A DNA stretch of 64,000 bases from UBA5972 sp964637875 (lineage in GTDB: Bacteria > Pseudomonadota > Alphaproteobacteria > Rhodobacterales > Rhodobacteraceae). Positions within the stretch are counted from its first letter, which is position 1. The number at the start of each line of letters is the position of its first letter. Below, in pieces: positions 1-9,548 of the stretch. The DNA is taken from the NCBI GenBank assembly GCA_964637875.1, contig CAZWXK010000010.1, forward strand, positions 1-64,000. The letters run 5' to 3'. The notes below the pieces were generated by a model. The model ran no database searches. It saw only the letters and a program-made list of their open reading frames with translations, and was not told the DNA's origin. The position numbers and the translations under genes were made by a program.

Positions 1-521
1 TGCCCCAGATCGAGGTGACCTTCGACATTGACGCCAACGGCATCGTGTCGGTCAGCGCCAAGGACAAGGGCACCGGCAAGGAGCAGAAGATCACCATTCA
101 GGCCTCTGGCGGCCTGTCCGACGAGGATATCGAGCGCATGGTCAAGGAGGCCGAGGAAAACGCCGAGGCCGACCGCAAGCGTCGCGAACTGGTCGAGGCC
201 AGGAACCAGGCCGAAGCCCTTGTTCACGGCACGAAAAAATCGCTCGAGGAACATTCCGACAAGGTCGATCCGACCACGGTCGAGGCAATCGAGCTGTCGA
301 TCAAGGCACTGGAAGAGGCCATGGAATCGGACGACGCCGGCAAGATCAAGTCGCTCAGCCAGGACCTGACCGAAGCCGCGATGAAGCTGGGCGAAGCCAT
401 CTACAAGGCCGAGCAGGCCAAGGAAGAGGGCGACGCCGAGGCCGATGACGGGCCCAAACCCGTTGACGAAGACATCGTTGATGCCGACTTTGAAGATGTC
501 GACAACGACCGCCGCAACTGA
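1..521 (+). CDS. dnaK: Chaperone DnaK (Hsp70), C-terminal fragment
   Basis: This is the 3' end of dnaK; the gene begins left of the window and the first whole codon is at position 3. The visible part covers the end of the substrate-binding beta-sandwich (the VTFDIDANGIVSVSAKDKGTG stretch typical of Hsp70) and the whole helical lid. It ends in the acidic tail with DEDIVDADFEDVD, the usual Hsp70 C-terminus that recruits partners. DnaK is the ATP-driven cytosolic chaperone working with DnaJ, encoded next, and GrpE, encoded at 7.7-8.3 kb on the other strand. The ATPase domain is outside the window. Family assignment is secure. Confidence 0.97.
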   Translation, partial: PQIEVTFDIDANGIVSVSAKDKGTGKEQKITIQASGGLSDEDIERMVKEAEENAEADRKRRELVEARNQAEALVHGTKKSLEEHSDKVDPTTVEAIELSIKALEEAMESDDAGKIKSLSQDLTEAAMKLGEAIYKAEQAKEEGDAEADDGPKPVDEDIVDADFEDVDNDRRN

Positions 522-545
522 TCGCGGCGATCATCAAAACTATCA

Positions 546-571
546 ATGTCGGCCCTCTCGCGGGCCGACAT
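546..571 (+). terminator. Hairpin between dnaK and dnaJ
   Basis: A perfect inverted repeat has 10-bp arms (546-555 and 562-571) around a 6-nt loop in the 74-bp gap between dnaK and dnaJ. It is GC-rich but followed only by a short T run (ccgttt), so it is a weak intrinsic terminator or an mRNA-processing/stability hairpin rather than a full stop. Such an element would lower dnaJ expression relative to dnaK. The structure is seen; the role is inferred. Confidence 0.6.
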
Positions 572-595
572 CCGTTTACGGCAGGTTGATCACAG

Positions 596-1744
596 ATGTC
601 CAAGCGCGATTACTATGACGTTCTGGGGGTGTCCAAGGGGGCATCTGAATCCGAGCTCAAGAAGGCTTATCGCAAAAAGGCGATGGAGCTGCACCCCGAC
701 CGCAACAAGGACGACCCCGACGCCGAGGCCCGCTTCAAGGAGGTCAACGAGGCCTACGACATCCTGAAAGACCCTGAAAAACGCGCCGCATATGACCGCT
801 TCGGCCACGCCGCGTTCGAGGGCGGCAATGGCGGACCCGGCCCGCAGGGCGGTTTCGGCGGCCATCCCGGTGGCGACTTTACCAGCGCATTTTCCGATGT
901 GTTCGAGGACCTGTTCGGCGATTTCATGGGCGCGGGTCGCGGGGGCGGCAACCGGGCCATGCGCGGCTCGGACCTGCGATACAACCTGCGTATCTCGCTC
1001 GAAGAGGCCTATTCCGGCAAACAGAAAACGATCAGGGTCCAGAGCTCGGTCGCCTGTGAATCCTGTCACGGCACCGGCGCCGAGGGCGGGTCCGAGCCCA
1101 CCACCTGCCCCACCTGTTCGGGCATGGGCAAGGTGCGCGCGCAGCAGGGCTTTTTCACCGTCGAACGCACCTGCCCCACCTGTGGCGGCCGTGGCCAGAT
1201 CATCAACAACCCATGCAAGGCATGTGGTGGCTCGGGCCGGCAACAAAAGGAACGCACGCTCAGCGTCAACATTCCGCCGGGTGTCGAAACCGGCACCCGT
1301 ATCCGCCTTGCCGGCGAGGGCGAGGCCGGCATGCGCGGCGGGCCTGCGGGCGATCTGTACATCTTCATCGAGGTCAAGGATCACCCGATCTTCGAACGCG
1401 AAGGTCAGAACCTGTTCTGCCGGGTACCGATTTCGATGACCACCGCCGCCCTGGGTGGTGAGGTCGAGGTGCCGACGATCGACGGCGGCCGCGCACGGGT
1501 CAAGATCCCGGCAGGCAGCCAGTCGGGCCGACAAATGCGTCTGCGCGGCAAGGGCATGCCGGCCCTGCATGGCGGCCCCCATGGCGACATGTATATCGAG
1601 CTTGCTGTCGAAACTCCGGTAAACCTGACGCCCCGGCAAAAGGAATTGCTGCGCGAGTTCGAAAAGCTGAGCAAGGACAACAACCCCAAGGCATCGAATT
1701 TTTTCAGCAAGGTCAAGATGTTCTGGGATGGAATGAAGGGCTAA
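596..1744 (+). CDS. dnaJ: Chaperone DnaJ (Hsp40, type I)
   Basis: A full-length type I Hsp40 of 382 residues that stimulates the DnaK ATPase and hands over unfolded clients. The J domain is at residues 1-70 with HPD at 33-35. A Gly/Phe-rich linker follows (about 75-125). Then come four CxxCxGxG zinc-binding repeats (CESCHGTG, CPTCSGMG, CPTCGGRG, CKACGGSG) at about 150-220, and the two C-terminal beta domains. It lies 74 bp downstream of dnaK in the same direction with a hairpin between, the normal dnaKJ arrangement. The stop almost touches that of the convergent sugar kinase. No anomaly is seen. Confidence 0.98.
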   Translation: MSKRDYYDVLGVSKGASESELKKAYRKKAMELHPDRNKDDPDAEARFKEVNEAYDILKDPEKRAAYDRFGHAAFEGGNGGPGPQGGFGGHPGGDFTSAFSDVFEDLFGDFMGAGRGGGNRAMRGSDLRYNLRISLEEAYSGKQKTIRVQSSVACESCHGTGAEGGSEPTTCPTCSGMGKVRAQQGFFTVERTCPTCGGRGQIINNPCKACGGSGRQQKERTLSVNIPPGVETGTRIRLAGEGEAGMRGGPAGDLYIFIEVKDHPIFEREGQNLFCRVPISMTTAALGGEVEVPTIDGGRARVKIPAGSQSGRQMRLRGKGMPALHGGPHGDMYIELAVETPVNLTPRQKELLREFEKLSKDNNPKASNFFSKVKMFWDGMKG

Positions 1745-1746
1745 CC

Positions 1747-2628
1747 TCAGGCTTTCAGGCGTTCCTCGAGGAATTCCTTGACCTCGCCGAGATCTGGTAT
1801 CGCCTCGGCGGTGCCCGGGCGCGTGACCTGCAGGGCGGCACCGGCGAGAGCGAATTTCATCGCCCCCTTTACCCCCATGCCGGCATCGCGACCCGCCACG
1901 AAAAACCCCAGCCAGGTGTCGCCCGCGCCGGTCGTGTCAACCGGGGCGACCTCGAATGCCGGCAGCTCGATCTCGATTCCGGCGGCGCCATATGCCGCGC
2001 CCCGCGCCCCGCGCGTCACGACGACCTCGGACACGGGCAGATGCGTGGTGGCGACGCCCAGCGCATCGGCCAGCTGCCCGGCCTCGACCTCGTTCACGAC
2101 CAGGGTATCGACATGCGGGAGCACCTCGCGCACCTTTTCGGCATCGAACGGCGACGCGGAATAGACCACCCGCATGCCCTTGTTCTGGGCAATTTCAGCG
2201 GCATAGCGGACAAGATTGGTTTCATTCTGCAAGATACAGAAATCATTCGGTCCGGCCTCTGACAGGGCCGCGCGGATGCGGCCCTTGTCCTGGGCCATGT
2301 TGGCGGCGCTGAAAATGACGATCGCGTTTTCGCCTGCATCATCGACATTGATGATGGCGTGGCCCGTCGGCATGTCGAGGCGCGCGACATGTTCGGTGTT
2401 CACACCAAAGGCGGCCAGCGCCTGGATCGCCCAATCGCCATCACGGCCGACCGCCCCGATATGAATGACCCTGGCCCCTGCGCGCGCGGCTGCAACCGAC
2501 TGGTTGGCACCCTTGCCGCCCAGACCGCGGTGATACGCGGCGGCCGACACGGTTTCGCCGGGGCGCGGCAGACGTGGAACCCGATAGAAATGGTCCGCAT
2601 TGATCGAGCCAAGGTTATATATCGCCAT
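1747..2628 (-). CDS. PfkB-family carbohydrate kinase (ribokinase-like)
   Basis: A 293-residue cytosolic sugar kinase of the PfkB/ribokinase fold. Near the N-terminus are GSINADHFYRV and the substrate-binding GGKGANQSVAAARAG signature. Near the C-terminus is the DTTGAGDTWLGFF signature, whose Gly-Ala-Gly-Asp supplies the anion hole and catalytic Asp. The length fits ribokinase. The gene follows the malic enzyme gene with no spacer (stop TGA directly before ATG), so the two are probably cotranscribed. The real substrate (ribose, another pentose or a nucleoside) cannot be read from the sequence and no sugar transporter lies nearby, so no gene symbol is given. Confidence 0.88.
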   Translation of the reverse strand: MAIYNLGSINADHFYRVPRLPRPGETVSAAAYHRGLGGKGANQSVAAARAGARVIHIGAVGRDGDWAIQALAAFGVNTEHVARLDMPTGHAIINVDDAGENAIVIFSAANMAQDKGRIRAALSEAGPNDFCILQNETNLVRYAAEIAQNKGMRVVYSASPFDAEKVREVLPHVDTLVVNEVEAGQLADALGVATTHLPVSEVVVTRGARGAAYGAAGIEIELPAFEVAPVDTTGAGDTWLGFFVAGRDAGMGVKGAMKFALAGAALQVTRPGTAEAIPDLGEVKEFLEERLKA

Positions 2629-4887
2629 TCATGCCACCTTGCAGGCCGCCATGACCGCCATGTGCAAAATATCGGTTTCGGTCGCCGTTGTAGCACAAAG
2701 CTGAACCGATTTCTCAAGCCCTGTGAGAATCGGGCCAATCACCGTTGCGCCGCCCATTTCCTGCATCAGCTTGACCGAAATCGAGGCCGAATGTCGCGCC
2801 GGAACAACCAGGATATTCGCCGGCCCCGACAGGCGGCAGAACGGGTATTGCGCCATGACGTCCGGATTCAACGCCACATCGGCCGTCATCTCGCCATCAT
2901 ATTCAAAGGTCACGCCGCGCTGGTCGAGCACCTCGGGCGCAAGGTGCATCTTTTCGGCCCGCTCGGACACCGGATAACCGAAATTGGAAAAGCTGACAAA
3001 GGCCACCCGCGGCGTCAGGCCCAGGCCCCGGGCCACCTGGGCAGCGCGCTCGGCAATGTCGGCTAGATCCTCTTCCTCGGGCCACTCATGCACCAACGTG
3101 TCGGCAATCAGCACCAGCCGTCCCCGCAGCAGCACGGCAGTAACCCCGACCGCGCCATGGGCGGCGTCGGCATCGAACACATGGTTTATCAGCTGCAACA
3201 CCTGTGCCGACTTGCGCGTCGCCCCCGTGACCATCGCATCGCCATGCCCATGCGCGACCATCAGGGCCGCGAATACGTGCCGGTCGCGCGAGGCCAGCTT
3301 GTGGCAGTCATACTGATCGAACCCCTTGCGTTGCAGGCGGGTATACAGGAAGTCCTCATAGGCCTGCAGGTGATCCGTGTTGGCCGCATTGACCACCTCG
3401 ATTTCGTCGATGGCTTCGGGCATGCCGGCCTCTTGCAACTTTTTCCTCACGCTGGCCTCGCGGTCAACGACAATGGCCTGCCCCAGACCCGACCGCGCAT
3501 AGGCAACCGCGGCGCGCAACACGCGCGGATCGTCGCCTTCGGCAAAGATCATTCTGGCCTGCGCGTTCTTGGCCCGCGTATACAGCGATTGCAGGATGGA
3601 TGCGGTCGGATCCAACCGCACCTTGAGAGACAGCTCATAGGCCTCCATGTCGATGATCGGCCGCCGGGCAACGCCGGTATCCATTCCAGCCCTTGCAACC
3701 GCCGGCGGCACCACATGGATCAGCCGAGGGTCGAACGGCGTCGGGATGATGTAATCGCGCCCGAAACGCAGCTTGGTCCCATAGGCCAATGCCACCTCGT
3801 CGGGGACATCACGCCGGGCCAGCTCGGCCAGGGCCCTTGCACAGGCAATCTTCATCTCGTCGTTTATGGCGCGTGCATGAATGTCCAGCGCCCCGCGGAA
3901 AAGGTAAGGAAAGCCCAGTACGTTATTGACCTGATTGGGATAATCCGACCTTCCCGTAGCGATGATCGCGTCCTGGCGTATGGCGTGAACCTCCTCGGGG
4001 GTGATTTCCGGATCAGGGTTGGCCAAGGCAAAGATCACCGGGTCGGGCGCCATGGATTTCACCATTTCAGCTGTCACCGCCCCCTTGACCGAAACGCCAA
4101 GAAAGACGTCTGCATCAACCATGGCCTCTTGCAGGGTGCGGGCGTCGGTATTGGCGGCGTGGGCCGATTTCCACTGGTTCATCCCCTCTTTCCGGCCCTG
4201 ATAGACGACGCCCTTGGTATCGCACACGATGCAGTTGTCGTGTTTTGCACCCAGGCGCTTGATCAGTTCGATGATCGCGATGCCGGCCGCCCCTGCGCCG
4301 TTCAGGACGATCTTGCAGTCCTCGATCTTCTTGCCCGTCAGGTGCAGCGCGTTTATCAGGCCCGCCAGACAGATCACCGCCGTACCGTGCTGGTCGTCGT
4401 GAAAGACGGGAATGTCCATCTCGTCCTTGAGGCGTTGTTCGATGATGAAACACTCGGGCGCCTTGATATCTTCCAGATTGACCCCGCCAAAGCTGGGCTC
4501 CATCAGCCTGACAGCGGCGACAAAGGCATCGGGGTCGTCGGTATCCAGCTCGATATCTACGGCGTTGACATCTGCGAACCGCTTGAAAAGAACGGCTTTC
4601 CCCTCCATCACCGGCTTGGATGCAAGCGCCCCGAGATTGCCCATCCCCAGGATGGCCGAGCCGTTTGTGATAACGGCGACCAGGTTCCCCTTGGTGGTAT
4701 AGTCATAGGCGGCCGCCGGATTGTCTGCGATTGCCTGCACCGGGACAGCCACCCCGGGGCTGTAGGCAAGGGAAAGGTCCCGCTGTGTCGCCATCGGGGT
4801 CGAGGCGCTGATCTCGATCTTGCCGGGCTTGGGCTCGTGGTGATAGGCAAGGGCCTCGTCGTCGGTGAATTTGGAATTGTCGGACAT
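2629..4887 (-). CDS. maeB: NADP-dependent malic enzyme with phosphotransacetylase-like domain
   Basis: A large malic enzyme of about 752 residues that decarboxylates malate to pyruvate, generating NADPH. The N-terminal malic domain (about 15-150, with SLAYSPGVAVPV) and NAD(P)-binding domain (about 160-430, with LNGAGAAGIAII) are followed by a roughly 320-residue phosphotransacetylase-like domain. That domain order is typical of alphaproteobacterial MaeB, where the last domain is regulatory rather than catalytic. The ATG at 4887 (MSDNSKF) is preferred; a GTG at 4896 would add three residues. The gene is divergent from mutS and is followed immediately by the PfkB kinase gene. Confidence 0.95.
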   Translation of the reverse strand: MSDNSKFTDDEALAYHHEPKPGKIEISASTPMATQRDLSLAYSPGVAVPVQAIADNPAAAYDYTTKGNLVAVITNGSAILGMGNLGALASKPVMEGKAVLFKRFADVNAVDIELDTDDPDAFVAAVRLMEPSFGGVNLEDIKAPECFIIEQRLKDEMDIPVFHDDQHGTAVICLAGLINALHLTGKKIEDCKIVLNGAGAAGIAIIELIKRLGAKHDNCIVCDTKGVVYQGRKEGMNQWKSAHAANTDARTLQEAMVDADVFLGVSVKGAVTAEMVKSMAPDPVIFALANPDPEITPEEVHAIRQDAIIATGRSDYPNQVNNVLGFPYLFRGALDIHARAINDEMKIACARALAELARRDVPDEVALAYGTKLRFGRDYIIPTPFDPRLIHVVPPAVARAGMDTGVARRPIIDMEAYELSLKVRLDPTASILQSLYTRAKNAQARMIFAEGDDPRVLRAAVAYARSGLGQAIVVDREASVRKKLQEAGMPEAIDEIEVVNAANTDHLQAYEDFLYTRLQRKGFDQYDCHKLASRDRHVFAALMVAHGHGDAMVTGATRKSAQVLQLINHVFDADAAHGAVGVTAVLLRGRLVLIADTLVHEWPEEEDLADIAERAAQVARGLGLTPRVAFVSFSNFGYPVSERAEKMHLAPEVLDQRGVTFEYDGEMTADVALNPDVMAQYPFCRLSGPANILVVPARHSASISVKLMQEMGGATVIGPILTGLEKSVQLCATTATETDILHMAVMAACKVA

Positions 4888-5023
4888 GGATCGCACTGTT
4901 TCTGTGGGTTACTCCAACTTCTTACAGGGCTGGGGTTTTCTTCACAACAAGACTCGGTTCTTTTGGCTTCCAAGGCGGGCGCAGGCGGTGTAGTTTCCGG
5001 CCGCATAGATGGCAGGGGGAAAG

Positions 5024-7696
5024 ATGAACGTTGCCAACGCCAACGTGACGCCGATGATGGCGCAGTATCTGTCGATCAAGCAGGATCATCAGGACGCGCT
5101 GCTGTTCTACCGTATGGGCGATTTCTATGAGATGTTCTTTGACGATGCGGTTCAGGCCGCGGCGGCGCTTGATATTGCGCTGACGAAAAGGGGCAAGCAT
5201 CTTGGCCAGGACATCCCCATGTGCGGGGTTCCGGTTCACGCGTCCGAGAGCTATCTTTTATCGTTGATTCGCAAGGGCTTTCGCGTTGCGGTTTGCGAAC
5301 AGATGGAAGACCCGAAAGAGGCAAAGAAACGCGGCTCCAAGGCGGTTGTGAAACGCGAGGTCGTGCGCGTCGTCACCCCCGGAACATTGACCGAGGATAC
5401 CCTGCTGGACGCGCGCCGACACAATTTCCTGGCTGCCTGGGCCGAGGTCAGGGGCGACGGGGCGCTGGCCTGGGTCGATGTATCGACCGGAGATTTCATC
5501 GTGACCCCCTGCCCTCGGGTTGCGTTGGTGCCGCAGTTGGCCCGCCTGGCCCCGCGCGAGATGCTGTTGTCCGAACGCCTGGCGAGCGAACTGCGCGCCC
5601 TTGCCGAAGATGGCGGCGCCGCCGTCACCCCTCTTGCGCCGGCAAGTTTCGATTCACAGGGCGCCCTGTCGCGGTTATGCCGCCTTTACGGGGTGAAAAC
5701 CCTGGATGGGTTCGGTCATTTCGGCAGGGCCGAGCTGTCTGCGATGGGCGCGATCCTCGAATATCTCGAACTCACGCAAAAAGGCAGGCTGCCGCTGCTG
5801 AAGCCGCCCCAGGCCGAGGCCCATGACGAGGTCATGCAGATAGACGCGGCCACGCGCAGGAATCTGGAACTTGTCCGCTCACTTGGGGGCAATCGCGATG
5901 GCGCGCTTCTGGCGGTGATCGATCGCACCGTGACCGGCGCCGGCGCGCGGTTGCTGGAGCGTCGTCTGAACAGCCCTTCGACACGGCTCGACGTGATCCG
6001 GCAGAGATTGGATGTTGTGGGCTTTTTCCATGAAAATCAATCAATTACCGATGGGTTGCGCAACGCCCTGCGCAAGGTTGCAGACATGGATCGCGCGTTG
6101 TCGCGCCTTGCGCTGGATCGTGGCGGCCCGCGCGACATCAACGCCATCCGGCAGGGGCTGACCCAGGCCCGGATTCTGGCCGACATGTTGCAATCCTCGG
6201 ACCTTCCCGAGGATCTGGCGCGCCTGACGGCGGCCATGCGGGGTTTTGATGCGCTGATTTCCCATCTCTCATCCGCGCTGGTGGACGAGCCGCCCCTCAT
6301 GGCCCGCGAGGGTGGGTTTGTTGCCAGTGGCTTTGACGACAGCCTGGACGAGGCGCGAACCTTGCGCGATCAGGGTCGCGGTGTAATCGCCTCGCTTCAA
6401 AAGCGCTATCAGGACGAGACCGGCATCCCCTCGCTGAAAGTAAGAAATAACAACGTCTTGGGATATTTTGTCGAGACCCCGTCTACACATGCCGACAAGA
6501 TGCTGTCGCCGCCGCTGTCCGAGCTGTTCATCCACCGGCAGACCACCGCAAACGCCGTGCGCTTTACCACCGTCGAGCTGTCCGAGTTGGAAACCCGCAT
6601 CCTGAACGCCGGCAACCGCGCGCTGGAAATCGAGTTGAGAATATTCGAATCCCTGCGCCAACAGATATTGGACCACGCCGCCGGCATCGGGCATGCCGCG
6701 CGTGCACTGGCCGAGGTCGATCTGGCCGCCGCCCTGGCCGATCTGGCCCGTGGCGCGGGCTGGACGCGCCCCCATATCGACGATTCCCGCGACTTTGTCG
6801 TGACCGAGGGTCGCCATCCGGTGGTCGAATCCGCCCTGGCTGCGGCAGGTGGCGGACCCTTTGTCGCGAATGACTGTGATCTCAGCCCCGAATCCGACGA
6901 TCACGCCGCGGTGTGGCTGCTGACAGGGCCGAACATGGCAGGCAAATCCACCTTTCTGCGCCAGAACGCGCTGATTGCGCTGCTGGCCCAGATCGGCAGT
7001 TATGTTCCCGCGCGGGCTGCGCGCATCGGCCTGGTCACGCAGCTGTTTTCGCGCGTGGGCGCATCGGACGACCTGGCCCGGGGGCACTCGACCTTCATGG
7101 TCGAGATGGTCGAGACCGCCGCCATCCTGAATCAGGCCGGGCCGCGGGCGCTGGTCATCCTTGACGAGATCGGGCGCGGAACGGCCACCTATGACGGTCT
7201 GTCAATCGCCTGGGCAACGCTTGAACACCTGCACCAGGTCAACAAATGCAGAACACTGTTTGCAACGCATTATCATGAGCTTACCGCCCTTTCCTCGAAC
7301 CTTGCCGGATTGACCAATGCCACCGTTGCCGTGCGCGAATGGCAGGGCGATATCGTTTTTCTTCACGAGGTCAGAAAAGGCGCGGCCGATCGCTCATACG
7401 GGGTGCAGGTTGCCCGTCTGGCCGGGTTGCCCGCGTCGGTCATCGACCGGGCGCGCGAGGTGTTGCAGGCCCTTGAACAGGGCGAACAACAGGGTGGCGG
7501 CCGCGCCAGAACCCTGGTGGACGACCTGCCGCTTTTTTCGGCCGCTCCGGTCGGCCGAGCGACCGCCCCCGACATGGCCGGCATTTCCGAGATCGAAGAC
7601 ATGCTGAAAAATGCAAGCCCCGACCAGATGACTCCGATCGAGGCGCTGAATTTTCTGTATGATCTGCGCGACAGGTTGAACCGCAAGCGCCCATGA
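5024..7696 (+). CDS. mutS: DNA mismatch repair ATPase MutS
   Basis: MutS recognises mismatches and small loops and recruits MutL. At about 890 residues it has full length. The N-terminal mismatch-binding domain carries the FYE motif (GDFYEMFF). Connector, lever and clamp domains follow, then the ABC-type ATPase with Walker A GPNMAGKS at about residue 635, a Walker B (LVILDEIGRGT) and the ATHYHEL switch. The ATG at 5024 is chosen because an AGGGGGA ribosome-binding site lies just upstream; an ATG at 5009 lacks one. It is convergent with grpE, leaving a 15-bp gap. Confidence 0.97.
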   Translation: MNVANANVTPMMAQYLSIKQDHQDALLFYRMGDFYEMFFDDAVQAAAALDIALTKRGKHLGQDIPMCGVPVHASESYLLSLIRKGFRVAVCEQMEDPKEAKKRGSKAVVKREVVRVVTPGTLTEDTLLDARRHNFLAAWAEVRGDGALAWVDVSTGDFIVTPCPRVALVPQLARLAPREMLLSERLASELRALAEDGGAAVTPLAPASFDSQGALSRLCRLYGVKTLDGFGHFGRAELSAMGAILEYLELTQKGRLPLLKPPQAEAHDEVMQIDAATRRNLELVRSLGGNRDGALLAVIDRTVTGAGARLLERRLNSPSTRLDVIRQRLDVVGFFHENQSITDGLRNALRKVADMDRALSRLALDRGGPRDINAIRQGLTQARILADMLQSSDLPEDLARLTAAMRGFDALISHLSSALVDEPPLMAREGGFVASGFDDSLDEARTLRDQGRGVIASLQKRYQDETGIPSLKVRNNNVLGYFVETPSTHADKMLSPPLSELFIHRQTTANAVRFTTVELSELETRILNAGNRALEIELRIFESLRQQILDHAAGIGHAARALAEVDLAAALADLARGAGWTRPHIDDSRDFVVTEGRHPVVESALAAAGGGPFVANDCDLSPESDDHAAVWLLTGPNMAGKSTFLRQNALIALLAQIGSYVPARAARIGLVTQLFSRVGASDDLARGHSTFMVEMVETAAILNQAGPRALVILDEIGRGTATYDGLSIAWATLEHLHQVNKCRTLFATHYHELTALSSNLAGLTNATVAVREWQGDIVFLHEVRKGAADRSYGVQVARLAGLPASVIDRAREVLQALEQGEQQGGGRARTLVDDLPLFSAAPVGRATAPDMAGISEIEDMLKNASPDQMTPIEALNFLYDLRDRLNRKRP

Positions 7697-7711
7697 CGCC
7701 CGGCACAGCGT

Positions 7712-8335
7712 TCATCCGTCGTTGTCGGCCTGCTCCTCTTGCGGTTTCTCCTGCGCCCTGGCCGGCGGTGTCGAGGAAACGCCCACCTGTGCGGGGCGCA
7801 ACAGGCGGTCGCCTATGGTGAATCCCTCGACCATGAGCTGCGCGATATTGCCGGCATCAATACCGGGAACGGGCGCCTCGAACACCGCCTGGTGCAGGTT
7901 GGGGTCGAATTTTTCGCCCACTTCGGGCGCAAGGCGCTGAATTTTGTGCTTGGCAAAGACAGCCAGCATTTCGCGCATGGTCAGTTCGATCCCCTCGATC
8001 AGGGCCTTGGCCGTCTCGCGCTGCTGGTCATCGACGGTTTCGAGCGCGCGTTTCATGTTGTCATAGACCGACAACATGTCGCGCGCCAGCCTGGTACCAC
8101 CGTACAGCTCGGCGTCGCGGCGATCGCGTTCGCCCCGCTTGCGGATGTTTTCCGCCTCGGCCAGCGCCCGCATGAGCCGATCGCGCAGCTCGTCACGCTC
8201 GGCGATCAGCTGTTCCAGATCGAACGCTTCCTCGTCCAGCGCCAGCGGATCGGGCTCGTTCATTTCCGCCGGATCAAAAGGCTGCTGCGCCTGCTCCTGT
8301 TCCTCGACCACTGGTTTTTCCTTTTCCTCAGACAT
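7712..8335 (-). CDS. grpE: Nucleotide exchange factor GrpE
   Basis: GrpE releases ADP from DnaK. The 207-residue protein has a Glu/Gln-rich disordered start, a long coiled coil (about 45-100, with LIAERDELRDRLMRALAEAE) and the C-terminal beta-wing ending near VGVSSTPP. The start at 8335 is supported by an AGAGG ribosome-binding site and by homology beginning at MSEEKE. The upstream in-frame sequence belongs to the hrcA reading region. It sits 13 bp behind hrcA on the same strand, the standard alphaproteobacterial hrcA-grpE operon, so it is probably under heat-shock control with hrcA. Confidence 0.97.
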   Translation of the reverse strand: MSEEKEKPVVEEQEQAQQPFDPAEMNEPDPLALDEEAFDLEQLIAERDELRDRLMRALAEAENIRKRGERDRRDAELYGGTRLARDMLSVYDNMKRALETVDDQQRETAKALIEGIELTMREMLAVFAKHKIQRLAPEVGEKFDPNLHQAVFEAPVPGIDAGNIAQLMVEGFTIGDRLLRPAQVGVSSTPPARAQEKPQEEQADNDG

Positions 8336-8348
8336 TTCGGCCTCTTTG

Positions 8349-9413
8349 TTAGCTCGCCCCGGAGAGCATGCGCCCCACCAGCTGTGCCGTATAACCGACA
8401 ATCGGCACGATCCGCCCATAGTTCAGGCGGGTCGGGCCGATCACGCCGACTGCACCGATGATTTTCCGGTCAGAGTTCATATATGGAGAAACCACCAGAG
8501 AGCTACCCGAAAGTGAAAAAAGTTTGTTCTCGGAGCCGATAAAGACCCGCACACCTTCGCCCTGTTCGGCCAGCTCCAGGAATTCCACCAGTTCGCATTT
8601 TCGCTCGATGTCGTCAAACAGGTTCTTGATGCGCTCCAGGTCGTGCCCGATGGTTTCATCATCGATCAGGTTCGACTGGCCGCGCACGATCAGGCGTTCG
8701 TGATCTTCGCCCTGACTGTCCCATACGGCAACGCCGCTTTCGACCAGTTCGCGCGCCAGCGAATCGAGCTCGCGGCGGTGGCGCTCGATCTCGCGTGCGA
8801 CGACCTGGCCCAGTTCGGACAGGGTATGGCCCTGGACGATGGCGTTCAGGAAATTCGCCGCTTCGCGCATGGCCGAGGGCGTTTGCCCCGGCGGTGGCGT
8901 GAACAGTCGGTTTTCCACGTTTCCGTCGGCTGTCACCAGCACTACCAGCGCACGGTCGGGCGAAAGCGATACAAATTCGATATGCTTGATGGGTGCCTCG
9001 GATTTCGGCGCCAGCACAAGGGCGGCACCCTTGGTCAATCCGCTCAGAACTGCGCTGGTCTGGTCCAGCATGCGGGTGATGTCGGCCTGATCCCCCTCGA
9101 GCGAGGTCTCGATCTTTTGCCGGTCGGTACGCGGCAGGTCGGTGACTTCGAGCAGAGAGTCCACGAACAACCTCAGGCCCAGCTCGGTCGGGACGCGGCC
9201 GGCCGAGACATGCGGGCTGCTGAGCAGACCCAGATGTTCGAGATCCTGCATGACATTTCGCACGGTCGCCGCCGATATCCGCTCGGTCAGCGCGCGCGAA
9301 AGCGTACGCGAGCCGACGGGTTCGCCCGTTTCGATATAGGATTCGACCAGCCGGCGAAAAACATCGCGGCTGCGGTCATTCAGCTCGGAAATTGGGTTCA
9401 CTGTTTCGGTCAT
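8349..9413 (-). CDS. hrcA: Heat-inducible transcription repressor HrcA
   Basis: HrcA represses class I heat-shock genes by binding CIRCE inverted repeats, with GroEL as the temperature-sensing partner. The 354 residues match the family in full: an N-terminal winged helix (about 10-90, with GEPVGSRTLSRAL and VRNVMQDLEHLGLL), a GAF-like dimerisation region, and the C-terminal VSPYMNSDRKIIGAVGVIGPTRLNY signature. It is the first gene of hrcA-grpE. I found no CIRCE element in its own upstream region or anywhere else in the window, so its target (usually groESL) must lie elsewhere. Confidence 0.96.
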   Translation of the reverse strand: MTETVNPISELNDRSRDVFRRLVESYIETGEPVGSRTLSRALTERISAATVRNVMQDLEHLGLLSSPHVSAGRVPTELGLRLFVDSLLEVTDLPRTDRQKIETSLEGDQADITRMLDQTSAVLSGLTKGAALVLAPKSEAPIKHIEFVSLSPDRALVVLVTADGNVENRLFTPPPGQTPSAMREAANFLNAIVQGHTLSELGQVVAREIERHRRELDSLARELVESGVAVWDSQGEDHERLIVRGQSNLIDDETIGHDLERIKNLFDDIERKCELVEFLELAEQGEGVRVFIGSENKLFSLSGSSLVVSPYMNSDRKIIGAVGVIGPTRLNYGRIVPIVGYTAQLVGRMLSGAS

Positions 9414-9548
9414 GTCGCATTCTTACCAGCATTCTGTGCCCCGGTCCCGCCGAATCTGGGGCTGCGGTTCCCGATTGGCCCCGCCTGACCCTTTACCGAC
9501 CGCAACATGCAGGGTATTGGGCGGGATCGGAAATGCAAAGGAAAACAA
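9414..9548. promoter_or_regulatory. Divergent hrcA / rph intergenic region
   Basis: These 135 bp separate divergent hrcA and rph and must hold both promoters. A strong AAAGGA ribosome-binding site precedes the rph ATG at 9549. No CIRCE repeat and no convincing -35/-10 pair could be recognised by eye. Confidence 0.5.

Noticed and set aside
3088..5130. 680-codon open frame opposite maeB running into mutS
   Set aside because: Antisense to the malic enzyme with no recognisable domain, and it runs across the mutS start.
9414..9548. CIRCE operator upstream of hrcA-grpE
   Set aside because: No TTAGCACTC-N9-GAGTGCTAA-type inverted repeat could be found there or elsewhere in the window.
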